Below, one piece after another: positions 1-8,040 of a stretch of 16,404 nt of DNA. Below the pieces are notes generated by a model that saw only the letters and a program-made list of their open reading frames with translations, had not been told where the DNA came from and did no database searches. How positions within the stretch are numbered: position 1 is the stretch's first letter; every line of letters begins with the position of its first letter. The position numbers were made by a program, and so were the translations under genes. Origin of the DNA: Chalciporus piperatus (Eukaryota > Basidiomycota > Agaricomycetes > Boletales > Boletaceae); NCBI GenBank assembly GCA_038093975.1, contig JBBPTG010000400.1, positions 1-16,404 on the forward strand, written 5' to 3'.

Positions 1-1404
1 TAGCTCTTGCATCCGTTCAAGGACTCGTTGTGTGTGAGCGGTGTGAGTAGCATCGTCGGGAGAAAAGATGAGAAGGTCGTCCATATAGATGACAAGCCAC
101 CCTTCAGCTATCATGTCTCGAAAAGAGTCGTTCATGAAGCGTTGGAAGGTGGCTGGGGAGTTGTTCAGTCCGAAGAACATCACAGTCGGTTCAAAGAGGC
201 CTTTGTGGGTGAGGAAAGCGGCTTTCCACTGGTGTCCGTCTTTGACGCGGACATTGTTGTAACCCCATCGCACATCAAACTTGGTAAAGACTTTGGCGTC
301 TTTCAATTTGTCGACGAGATCCCCGATGAGGGGAAGTGGGTACGCGTCTCGGGTAGTATGTTCGTTGAGATATCGATAGTCTTGGCAAGGGCGGAGTTTT
401 TCCATCTTTCTTCTTGACGAAGAAGAAGGGGGATGCCTGGGGGAATTGGAGGGACGTATCTTTCCCGTACGCAGGTTCTCTTCGAGGAAGTCTTCTGTGG
501 CTTTCTTTTCATCCGGAGATAGCGGATAAAGTTTTCCAATTTTAGGGACGAAGGATTCCTTCAGGTTAATCTCGTGGTCATAAACCCGAGATGGAGGAAG
601 GTGGCCAGCTGAGGGTTCATCAAAAACCGAGGCATATCTGGCATATTCTTTTGGGAGGATAGGTTTGGGTTTAGCCAGTTCGGCTGCGATTGCGAGTTCA
701 GTAGCTCGGGTAAGGCGAGCGACAACATGATTGGGGACAAAGCGTGAACCGCAACGAATAATGCGGTTTAGGGTATGGTTTTTGTAAGCGCGGTTAAGAA
801 AGGTGGATTCGGTTTCAGAGTCCAGGTAGTCATAGAGTTGTTGATCGACTTCCGGGGTTACATAAGAGTGTCGAGGAGGAGGGGTAGGTCGAGTGAAGAG
901 TTGGTCATTGGCTTTACAGGCTGCAGCATGTATGGTATACAACTTCTTTGACTCGTCGATGGACTCCGACAGCGACAGGGTACGTCGGCGCCAATCAATG
1001 GTTGGATTAGCTTTTTCAAGCCATGGGAGTCCTAGTATGACGTTCTCGTTTCCGCAATTCATGACGTGGAAGATTACTTCTTGTGTGATTCCTTCGATGT
1101 CAAGGAAGAGAGTGGTGGTAAAGAGTATCATCCCGCTTTTGTTTGCGGTCTGGTCGACGTTTCGGACTCGAATAGGGGTTTCAAGTCGAGTAGTGGGGAT
1201 TCGATTTCTTCGTATGAAGCCCCAGTCGATACAGGAGATGTCTGCGCCGCTATCAATGAGGGTGTGGGTTTCGACGGCTTTCATCGTGTGCGAGGGAACG
1301 ATAATCTGTATGGGAATTTGCATAGAGCGCTTTCGCGACTTTACAAGTACAGGTGCACACGTGATTGGGGAAGCTTGCGTCGGCAGAGCTTCCCGGTCTA
1401 AAAA
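1..1404 (-). CDS. pol: Pol polyprotein (protease and reverse transcriptase), partial at left edge
   Basis: This frame is open from the gag-pol junction to the window edge and is offset by -1 from gag. The aspartic protease has the active-site block LIDSGADISCIDW (around 1223-1262) and the later VILGLPWL motif (around 1018-1041). After a linker comes the reverse transcriptase: KIGKLYPLSPDEK, KLRPCQDYRYLN (around 364-399), DAYPLP, FTKFDVRWGYNNVRVK, and the catalytic YMDD at 76-87. RNase H and integrase are beyond the edge. Between 397 and 443 the frame is locally scrambled: the conserved block ending VKKKDG can be read only in another frame. One base seems to be missing from the five-base G run at 439-443 (plus strand) and one extra in the five-base T run next to 397-402. 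No stop results, but about 14 residues of the RT are altered, so activity is doubtful. Confidence 0.88.
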
Positions 1405-1407
1405 CCC
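1368..1407 (-). promoter_or_regulatory. Programmed -1 ribosomal frameshift signal at the gag-pol junction
   Basis: On the minus strand the heptamer GGGTTTT (1407-1401) fits the X XXY YYZ slippery rule in the gag frame (codons GGT TTT). The gag stop TAG follows directly at 1400-1398. After a 6-nt spacer, TAGACC, comes a perfect stem-loop: GGGAAGCT (1394-1387), an 11-nt loop, and AGCTTCCC (1375-1368). Slipping back one base moves ribosomes from gag into the open pol frame (GGG TTT TTA GAC). Heptamer, spacer and stem together are the known architecture of -1 frameshift sites in retroelements. A pseudoknot partner was not found by eye. Confidence 0.8.
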
Positions 1408-2690
1408 TTTGTGACAAAGGCTACTTTACGAACGGTGGTTTCATCCTCATCATCTATCTCGATTAGCGAGGGAATTTCTTCCTCAACCTTCTGAACCTTC
1501 TTCGGGGTTTTCTGGTTCGAGGAGAACTCTGGGCAGGCGTTGGACCGATGTCCAGCTTTCCTGCAGCGGAAGCAGAGCCCTTTCTCCTGGCAGCGTTTCC
1601 GCTCTTCAGGAGTGAGTTTGGAGATACGGATGACGTCGACGTCCATGGCATTGGGGTCCCTGGCAGGGGTAGAGTGGTTGGTGGAGGAGAACGGACGGAA
1701 TGGCTTGGCAGGGTTGCGATTGCGATTCGCGATTTCATTGGCGTGTTCCCATTGGGTCTGGAACTGGGTAGTGCGTTTGTACCAATCCTCAATCGTGGTA
1801 GGGACAGTGTCCATGCTGTTGACTCGTCTCATGAGGGAGACGGGTATGCCTGCGGAAAAGTATCTGATTAGGACATTGTTATCGGTGATGCCTGATAAGG
1901 CGACTTGATTCTGGAAACTCGAAATGAATTCTGGGAGGGAGGGAGAATACTCTCCATTCTTGAGAGGTTTCATTCGTTTGGTAGAGAGCCAGGCGACGGC
2001 GTTTCCTACGGTGTTGTGGTGTTTGAATGCGGTTTCGAAATCGGTGATAAACTGAGCCCAGGTTCCCATTGTGACAGTGGCGCCGATGATGGCCTTGCGG
2101 CGGAAGGTGGCAGCCCAAGTGGCTGCTGATCCTTTGGACATGTAAGATAGCGCAAAGGCGATTTTCTTGGGGTCGGTGTTGTATACGTCACCATTGACAG
2201 TGAGATAGAATTGGATGGAATTCATCCAAGCAGTGCTCTTTTCAAAGGAGCCATCAAAGGCGTCTGGGGCTCCGATGCGGAGTTCAGTGGGTTTGGAGGA
2301 CGACATGGGGTTTACAAAGGTAGGGGGTATCTGATACGCTCCTGGTGCAAATGCGGGTGCGGGAAGGGAAGGAGTGGGGAAAGCTGGGGTTCGTGGGGGA
2401 GCAGGCGACACAGGGAACTGTGGAGCTCTTCGGGATATTGGGGTCGGTGACGGTGGTGTTGGTGACCTTGGGATGGTTACAGCTGAGGAAAATTCGTGGG
2501 AGAGGTGAAGGGTTTCTTCTTGTTCCTCTTGGGTGGTGATTGGTTCGTCGTAAAGATCTGAGGTGTCGTAGGGGTTAGAGGGATCTTCCTCTTCAGGTGA
2601 GCCCGAGTCAGAAGATTCGGGGTTTTGTGGATTGGCGGTCTCTCGTGGGGGGCCCCAGCGAGAGGTGTCGAGGCGAGGTCGTTGGGAAAT
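1398..2690 (-). CDS. gag: Gag capsid/nucleocapsid polyprotein of the Ty3/gypsy element
   Basis: The frame is open from a TAG at 2700-2702 down to the TAG at 1398-1400, about 430 codons. The N-terminal 130 residues are acidic and rich in Ser and Pro. They are followed by a capsid-like region (FDGSF, W-M-N-S-I, TWAAT, FITDFETAFKHH, LSTKRMKPLKNGEYSPSLPEF) and one CCHC zinc knuckle, CFRCRKAGHRSNAC, near the C-terminus. The product would form the virus-like particle and bind element RNA in the cytoplasm. There is no ATG in frame before 2304-2306. An ATT at 2688-2690, preceded by CCACC and close to the upstream stop, probably marks the lost start codon, which is why that boundary is given. A shorter product starting at the ATG at 2306 (302 aa) would lack the acidic N-terminus. 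Confidence 0.85.
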   Translation of the reverse strand: MSQRPRLDTSRWGPPRETANPQNPESSDSGSPEEEDPSNPYDTSDLYDEPITTQEEQEETLHLSHEFSSAVTIPRSPTPPSPTPISRRAPQFPVSPAPPRTPAFPTPSLPAPAFAPGAYQIPPTFVNPMSSSKPTELRIGAPDAFDGSFEKSTAWMNSIQFYLTVNGDVYNTDPKKIAFALSYMSKGSAATWAATFRRKAIIGATVTMGTWAQFITDFETAFKHHNTVGNAVAWLSTKRMKPLKNGEYSPSLPEFISSFQNQVALSGITDNNVLIRYFSAGIPVSLMRRVNSMDTVPTTIEDWYKRTTQFQTQWEHANEIANRNRNPAKPFRPFSSTNHSTPARDPNAMDVDVIRISKLTPEERKRCQEKGLCFRCRKAGHRSNACPEFSSNQKTPKKVQKVEEEIPSLIEIDDEDETTVRKVAFVTKGF

Positions 2691-2724
2691 GGTGGAGGTC
2701 TACAGCGAAGGTAGCCTTCAGGGG

Positions 2725-2736
2725 TAACTTAGACCT
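2725..2736 (-). other. Primer-binding region, complementary to the element's own RNA 5' end
   Basis: On the minus strand this 12-nt stretch reads AGGTCTAAGTTA and begins 2 nt after the LTR end at 2739, where a reverse-transcription primer should anneal. It does not begin with TGG, the usual complement of a tRNA CCA end. Its perfect reverse complement, TAACTTAGACCT, lies in the LTR at 2925-2914, just downstream of the TATA box. In Tf1/sushi-type elements the first 11 nt or so of the mRNA fold back on the primer-binding site to prime minus-strand DNA. The arrangement here matches that known mechanism; that it operates here is inference. Confidence 0.65.
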
Positions 2737-2738
2737 TT

Positions 2739-3292
2739 TGTTACGCTTGTACCGGGTAGGTCAAAGCGTAGACACAAAAGCCTAGTCAAAGACAAGGGTT
2801 TCAAGGTAGCCTAACGATGGGATGTCCACGTTAAGGCCTAGCGTCCGTTCAAGAGTGGGACGGTGACTCTCAGAGGATTCAAGGAAGCGAGGAATGACCA
2901 AGCTAGATTGCGTAGGTCTAAGTTAGGGTTACAGGAGGAAACTCGAGGGTTTATATAAGTGAAGAAACGAGTTAAGGGCAGGCATAGAACAAGTCAGAAT
3001 ACGTAAGAACAAGTCATGACGAATAGGAATGAGTCATGCTCGGTAAGCATACGAGTCAGCGATGACGAAGCGTGGAAGGTGAAAGAACATTAAGGAATGT
3101 TCGCTGACTAAAGCAAAGTAAGAAATGAGAGGCCTAGGCAGGACTCGAACCAGCGACTAGGACTTAGTACAAGGTAACAAAGAAAGAATGAATGAGTGAT
3201 CGTAACAGTTGCATGGTACAGGATTAAGGGCCGTGCGAGCCCGTCATGGTGGAGATCAGCTATGATTATCACTGATAGTAATTTCCGTGACA
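2739..3292 (-). repeat. 5' LTR of the Ty3/gypsy element
   Basis: The LTR is delimited by TGTCAC at its 5' end (3292 downward on the minus strand) and GTAACA at its 3' end (2739), giving short imperfect inverted ends of the TG...CA type. Length is 554 bp. It contains a TATA box at 2951-2957 and a predicted transcript start near 2925, so U3 is about 366 bp and R plus U5 about 187 bp. The primer-binding region starts 2 nt after the 3' boundary. The second LTR is outside the window, so the ends are inferred from one copy only. Confidence 0.7.
2951..2957 (-). promoter_or_regulatory. TATA box of the LTR promoter
   Basis: On the minus strand the sequence is TATATAA. It lies 32 nt upstream of the 12-nt segment (2925-2914) that is complementary to the primer-binding region and that would be the 5' end of the element's RNA. 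This is the expected TATA-to-start distance for an RNA polymerase II promoter. Confidence 0.65.
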
Positions 3293-3381
3293 CCGATGGC
3301 ATGATTGTGTTTAGAGTTTAGACAGCTGTCTGTACTACTTTTAGTTGCTGATAAGCTTTTTGACATCGTGAACCCGAGCGA

Positions 3382-3475
3382 GGGTGCGGGTAAGGGTGCG
3401 GGTAGCCGACTGGGCTACCCGCACCCTTACCCGCGTGATACCCGCACCCGAGACCCGCGCGGGTATGTCATACCC
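3382..3475. repeat. GC-rich hairpin with overlapping G-quadruplex motif
   Basis: Positions 3386-3407 and 3413-3434 are perfect 22-bp inverted arms around a 5-nt loop. The left arm overlaps a four-run G-quadruplex pattern at 3382-3402 (GGG-TGC-GGG-TAA-GGG-TGC-GGG). The C-rich right half gives matching G runs on the minus strand. Immediately downstream are a 12-bp palindrome, acccgcgcgggt (3453-3464), and a 7-bp stem with 1-nt loop (3461-3475). The block is much richer in GC than its surroundings. Its function is unknown. Confidence 0.8.
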
Positions 3476-3909
3476 CTGCTGCTGCCTAATGTAGCTAGTC
3501 CCATGTCATTCGCAGATGCCTTTCCACTGTGTCCCGAACCGCCGTCGTTAGAGCTCCTGGTGTGTAATTGATACACGCTACCAGTACAGACCCGAAATGC
3601 TCCGAATCTGGCCATCTAGCCATTCGTTACTTCAAGCAAGAGGACAGCAACTCAGATGCTTACCGGTGATGAATTTCCCTGAAACGATTTCGAAAAGTTT
3701 CTAAGGTGAACGCTCTCACGATGGACGGATCAGTGCTGTCGATGAGTAGGAAACCATTCGGCAGGTTAGCCAACACTTCCACTGTATGTGCAGTCAGTTA
3801 TGCCAATCGCAAACTGTGTCAAGACAGACCTAGTTTGTGATGTAGTGCAGGTGCGTTGTCGATGGTGTTGCTGATGACGATGACTGAACATACCAGCACC
3901 GGATTCGTA
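3476..3909. other. Gene-free stretch between LTR element and DNA transposon
   Basis: No convincing coding frame, RNA gene or repeat was seen. The outer parts of the DNA transposon's left terminus may begin here, because 3865-3909 is weakly similar, in inverse orientation, to sequence just beyond 11150. The true terminus could not be fixed by eye. Confidence 0.4.
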
Positions 3910-3947
3910 TTGCAACCCCAGTCAAAACCTATGACAGGTATATACAG
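3910..3947 (+). repeat. Left terminal inverted repeat (proposed)
   Basis: It begins TTGCAACCCCAGTCAAAA (3910-3927). The reverse complement of 11133-11149 is identical to this except for one fewer C. Similarity continues inward with small gaps (for example CTATGACAGGTATA against CTACAACAGTATA). Related CACTGT and TACTGC motifs recur nearby, as expected for subterminal regions of CACTA-like elements. Confidence 0.55.
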
Positions 3948-3949
3948 GC

Positions 3950-4404
3950 AAATACTGCCACACTGTCTAGTGCTGTCAAAACGAGCCTTGTCTCTGGCTA
4001 TTCCTGTATAGACAAGTTATCACTGTAAATCCCTGGTTCACTAGAATAGGCCAAGCCATTCCATTGAGCACGATGACTACAGGACAGCTGGTGCGGGTAC
4101 AGCTACATATATAACTGGCATGATGGCAGGCGAATAGAAAGCAAAGAGTTGAGCAGAACATGGGAATGCGAGATGGGAAGAAAGGAATACAGAGCATTTT
4201 ACAACGGAAAGCATGCACGAAGAGGAGCTGACTGCAAAAGGATGATGATACATGTGATGCAAGGGCCGGTGCGACGGAAAACAGATTTACGATGGAAAGC
4301 ATGTTGAGTGCAAAGACGGGGAGACGGAGCAATGATTGGGAACGGAAAACACTGAGAAAAAGAATGTATGTTGAGTGGTTGGCGGACGAGGGGGACGAGG
4401 TACA
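3950..4404. other. 3' flank of the accessory gene, no gene seen
   Basis: Short open frames exist on both strands but have no recognisable domain, no splice context and no compositional sign of coding. The stretch separates the accessory gene's stop codon (4405-4407) from the proposed left transposon end and probably contains its 3' untranslated region. No clear polyadenylation signal was identified. Confidence 0.4.
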
Positions 4405-6728
4405 TTACCATAAAGCTAGACTTTCGTTGCTGGCAACGGTGACAACGGGGGGTACTTTCTCCAGTTCGCCAGCGTCACGGTTCTCGTCGCCGGTGTCACG
4501 GTTCTCGTCGTTGGCCAACTCGGAGGCTGTTGCTGGGCCGTTTGCTTTGCTCTTCCCCTTTGCCTTTGTGTCCGTCTTCATGGCATCGAGCTTGTCTGTC
4601 CACAGCTGCTTTTCAGCAGAGCTAATTTTACGCCAGTATGCGTCGAACTGCGTCGCACTCTTCCCTGGATTTTTCTGTAACCATTTCGAACGACACAGTC
4701 CCCTGGAAGAGAAATGAGTCTGAGTCTGTCATTGAGAATATTAGCATAACAAAAACTCACTTTGCTGTGTTACGAGTCACTCCTGTACCAGGAGTCCCAG
4801 TTACTTTCGAAACGGACTCGGAGGCCGATGCGTTATTGAGCGATTTCGTCAGAGCATACATCATCGAAAGCCTTCCGCTGTTTGTCGAAGGGACAGTGAT
4901 GTCGTTGGAATCTTTGATATTCACATTTGCGAGTTGATTAACAAGATCGGTAGTCGACGAACAGGTGCTGGGAATTCCGCTATTGGTGGGGGAATTTTGC
5001 ATCGACCTATCCTTGACCTTGCCGAGTAAGCTGACCAGTGGATTTATAATCTGGTACGTTGCCATCTGTGAGTCGCGAAAATTGATGGATGTGACAAAAA
5101 CATACCTGTATCCGTTTGCGAGATGACTCAGGGGAGGATGGGAGGGTTTGGACTTGGACCGGACCCGGAGCTGGAACTGAAGCTGGCAGGGTTGCCGTAG
5201 AAGTCGTTGTCACGTTCGCTTGAATGATAGCGGGGGAGTCTAGGAGGGATGTGATGGCAGCGTTACCAGAATCATCGTGATGTTCCCCGTCGAGAGAATC
5301 AACTGTGAACGATAAGGATTTTCCGATAGAGTGGGTGACGACGGAGGTCTTTGTTTTCTTCGGGATGCGGGATGCTGATGGGGACGAGGTCGTGGGGGCA
5401 TTGGGAGAAACAGCGACAGCACCGTGAGGACACTTCGAGGCTGATTTTGTAGAGACAATGGGGCCTTGTATGATGCGCTCGAGCAGTGTTTGCGACTGAT
5501 CTTGGGTCTCCTCGGGTTCCTCCTTGAACTTCCCCTTGCTCTTGTCCTTCTTATGGGGATTTCCGGGCCAGTTCGGATAGTGTCGTGTCGCAAGCTGATC
5601 TGATTTCCAGTGATCCCTCGGTGCCGCTAGACGGAATTCCTCGAATTGGAGTCGCATTGTAAGATCAAGGAACTCGCTCGCCAAAATGCAGCCCTTTGCC
5701 CAGGTTGGAGGTGCCTTGTTGTACGATGCAAGGGTCTCCCAGGCCTTTTGCATGGATGCACGCATATTTGCTTGGACTGACTCAGATGCGACATATCCTT
5801 CCGCATCAACGATATACTCCGCACTACCACTCTTGACCCCGGGCCTGCACTTGACGGTGAATCTTCCCTTTAGGTGTTCTTGCTCCCACTCGTGTTTCGA
5901 CCAATGGACTAGAATCCCCTGAGGTTGCAAGATAGGAGGAAGCTCTTTCAGCTCGTTCCGGAGATCCGCAAGGAGTTCAAGAAAAGGATCAGTTCGCTGC
6001 GACTTGGCGGAATCGATGCGTGACAGTAGGGAGTTATACATAGACCTACGGAGTCTGGTTTGTTAGATAACGATGATGAAAAAAAAAACATACATTGAAA
6101 CATCAAGCTTTCCTTGTAAAACGGATCCATTTTTCTCTAACTCAACGATCTGGGCTTGAAGCATGCGGTTTCTCTCGTTTGATTTCCTGAGCTTGAGCTT
6201 GAGCTTTTGGAACTGGCCAGACTTGGGACCGATATCAAATTGAGAATACCCAGAAGAAGTCGTAGTGGATGAGCGGCTCTAAATAATTGATCTTCAATGG
6301 TAAATATCGTCGACAATAAATCAGAACTTACACCGATCTCACTCCCAGCATTGTGGGAGATCGAATCCTTACTAAAGTAGTTGAGGACAGAATCGTGTGG
6401 TAGTGTCATGTCACCACCTCCGTATGGGAGAAGAAAACACTGATGTTGGGCAAGGAAAGCATTCGTTAAGTCCTGGAAGTACTTTTATTTAGAACATCCT
6501 ATACATCTAGAAAATGTTGACTTACACTCGTAATTCACTTTCAGAGACACTGCCTGAGCGGGTACCATCAGACTGATGCATGTCTTCCATTGAGTACGTA
6601 TGGTGATGTGGTTGTGCGGGAGAGATATATTGTGAGTCTTGAGAGAACAGATCTAGTTCAGGATCATTTGGATAGCTGGAACTGTCCGTATATGTATTCT
6701 GCGAGCTCTGCATAGGGTTTGGAAACAT
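4405..6728 (-). CDS. Unrecognised coiled-coil protein, six exons, 689 aa, candidate transposon accessory gene
   Basis: The exon model on the minus strand is 6728-6528, 6472-6332, 6278-6094, 6045-5106, 5065-4761 and 4702-4405. All five introns are GT-AG (40-58 bp) and all junctions keep the frame, giving 690 codons including TAA. Residues 1-67 are rich in Gln, Ser and acidic residues. About 135-185 is a basic coiled coil (KLKLKLRKSNERNRMLQAQI, then VELEK). About 219-335 looks like a compact conserved core (ILVHWSKHEWE, RFTVKCRPGVKSG, APPTWAKGCILASEFL, RLQFEEFRLAAPRDHWKSD). A basic, Ser/Thr-rich linker follows. The last exon has QFDAYWRKISSAEKQLW, loosely like the second half of an HMG box. No enzyme motif was seen. 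It starts 172 bp downstream of the transposase stop on the same strand, inside the proposed terminal repeats, so an accessory DNA-binding role is possible. An unrelated captured host gene is the alternative. Confidence 0.7.
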
Positions 6729-6900
6729 TGTGAGCTGGAGGTCGTGGATAGATTGAACGCGAGGAGAGCATGCAGCGTTCTCAGCATGCTTAGTCAGCTG
6801 CTCATCCTCGAGATCAAAGTCTATCTCAGTCTGATCTCACTTGATTTTATAGACTTGGATCTGTTCGTTTACAATGGAATAATGACAAGGTTTTTTTTGA

Positions 6901-7675
6901 CTATTCTGCTGCATCTCCGAATCCCTCGTCGTCTTCATCATCCGACTCAAGAAGTCCTCCTAGCTCTGCCAAATCCAGTCCCGGTTTCTCAAACATGTAC
7001 CAATATTCTTCGTCATCGAGCTCATGCGGAATCATGGACACCACAGATATGATCTTCTTCGCCTTGATTACAGAAAGGCCATGGTTCCCTAAGTGTTTGC
7101 AAGCATAGTAAGTCTTGTGTGATGCCTCGTACAAGTCTTCCCGAGCAGATCCAAATCTCGACACGAGTGCAAGCGCTTCTTCGTTGAGTGCATCACGATC
7201 TGGTTTAATCTCAAAGAAAAAGTAAACCTCTGCAAAAGAGATTGTATCCATTTGTTTAATCTGTGTAAAATGTTAGAAAATACATGAAAGAATTTGCTCG
7301 ACCATACCTTAACCATTCGTCCCCTCCGAGCATTGGGTTTTGTTTCCCACCCAGAAAAAAGTGAGCGAACCCTGATATTATTGGGGAGATACAGTCCTCC
7401 CCAGCGGCAAGTGTGAAAACTAAACGAACTCAGCCGATGCCTAAGAGAGGCGGAAACGACTATATTCACCTAAACGAACTAGGTACAACTCAAATAAGTA
7501 AAGGAACTAAGTAAAGAAAGTAAATACTCACCTCAGCCGATGCCTAAGAGAGGCGGAAACGACTATATTCACCTAAACGAACTAGGTACAACTCAAATAA
7601 GTAAAGGAACTAAGTAAAGAAAGTAAATACTCACCTCAGCCGATGCCTAAGAGAGGCGGAAACGGCTGAGGTGCT
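6901..7675 (-). pseudogene. C-terminal exons of the Tnp2/Plavaka transposase, disturbed by tandem duplication
   Basis: The last exon (upper end at 7251 or a few residues beyond, stop TAG at 6901-6903) encodes MDTISFAEVYFFFEIKPD, HLGNHGLSVIKAKKIISVVS and FEKPGLDL, and ends in an acidic tail. It is joined through an intron with donor GTATGG and acceptor ACACAG (about 7263-7304) to an upstream exon reading WGGLYLPNNIRVRSLFSGWE and KPNARRGRMVK. This combination resembles, from memory, the C-terminal domain of basidiomycete Plavaka transposases, which follows the catalytic part. Further upstream the exon sequence SASLRHRL is present three times because of a 103-bp tandem duplication (7429-7664). 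An acceptor CTTCCAG sits just before 7675. Duplicated exon-intron units introduce stops under simple splicing, so a normal transposase mRNA is unlikely. Confidence 0.6.
7429..7664. repeat. Perfect 103-bp tandem duplication, about 2.3 copies
   Basis: Copies start at 7429, 7532 and 7635, exactly 103 bp apart; the third is only about 30 bp long. On the minus strand each full unit is part of an exon (ending CATCGGCTGAG) plus a 53-bp GT-AG segment that looks like an intron (GTGAGTATTTACTTTC ... GTACCTAG). The two right-hand copies have this segment. In the leftmost copy GGCTGAG joins TTCGTTTAG directly, exactly as if the segment had been removed. The copies are identical, so the event is recent. 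The right-most partial copy ends in a 10-bp inverted pair, acctcagccg (7633-7642) and cggctgaggt (7663-7672). Confidence 0.9.
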
Positions 7676-8040
7676 CTGGAAGTGAGACGAGGAGTTTAAG
7701 TAAATGGGTGGAGATGTGCTCGGAACGATCCGACGTGATTCCGGTCCGGAATGACCGATTCCGGGTGCAAAAGGATCAAGGAATGTCAAGGACTTGGCAT
7801 GGATAAGAATAGAAAGGGTGAATGGTGAACAGAGATGTCACGAAAGGGAATAGACAAGTGAATGACATATAGGAGAACATACGAATGTAAAAGGGATCCG
7901 TTCCAACGAATCCGGAGATGTTTCCGTGCGTTCCGGACATCGGAAACGTCGGATTAAACATGGAATGCATCCGGAAGTATCCGGTTCCGGATAGCCCCTA
8001 TCCGGAAGCGGAAAGGAGCGGATAGGCACAGATTGGACTA
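7676..8040. other. Non-homologous block rich in TCCGGA palindromes inside the transposase gene
   Basis: Transposase-like protein sequence fades near 8050 (last recognisable part DRAHILPDGSYP) and resumes only at the exon below 7675. The block between reads without domain similarity. It contains six copies of the palindrome TCCGGA (7745, 7911, 7932, 7970, 7986, 8001) and many related TTCCG or CGGAA words. An inverted pair, cctatccg and cggatagg, lies near 7997-8028. It may be an expanded intron or a small inserted element; no target duplication was found. Confidence 0.5.

Larger units (their letters stand above)
1..3292 (-). mobile_element. Ty3/gypsy LTR retrotransposon, 5' part, runs off left edge
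   Basis: Read on the minus strand, the order is LTR, leader with primer-binding region, gag, protease and reverse transcriptase. This is the standard order of a Ty3/gypsy (Metaviridae) element. RNase H, integrase and the 3' LTR would lie beyond position 1, so neither the clade nor a target-site duplication can be checked here. Both gag and pol are free of stop codons. Two defects are visible: an ATT where the gag start codon would be expected, and a pair of compensating 1-nt indels in the reverse transcriptase. The copy is therefore fairly young but probably not fully competent. Gag and pol in overlapping frames, together with apparent self-priming, suggest the chromovirus/Tf1-sushi side of the group; this placement is inference. 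Confidence 0.9.

Noticed and set aside
7..417. Plus-strand open frame of 136 codons
   Set aside because: It is antisense to the reverse transcriptase, which has YMDD and other motifs on the minus strand.
397..443. A simple inactivating frameshift in the reverse transcriptase
   Set aside because: Codon positions upstream and downstream are in the same phase, so two opposite indels compensate and the pol frame stays open.
893..1908. Several plus-strand open frames opposite gag and protease
   Set aside because: All are antisense shadows of the retrotransposon genes and have no domain similarity.
3141..3151. Perfect tRNA B-box-like word GGTTCGAGTCC on the minus strand
   Set aside because: The T stem has a mismatch, and no matching acceptor, D or anticodon arms are found at tRNA distance. 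It lies inside the LTR U3 and is taken as chance or as a decayed tRNA fragment.
3382..3434. Telomere-like GGGTAAGGGT runs
   Set aside because: Runs are few, interrupted by TGC, and arranged as an inverted repeat, not as a telomeric tandem.
3976..4332. Minus-strand Cys/Phe/Ser-rich open frame in the accessory gene's 3' flank
   Set aside because: Composition is that of random non-coding sequence, it has no recognisable motif, and it overlaps other equally poor frames.
4292..4717. Plus-strand frame of 141 codons
   Set aside because: It is antisense to the last exon of the 689-aa gene, whose splicing and frame are consistent.
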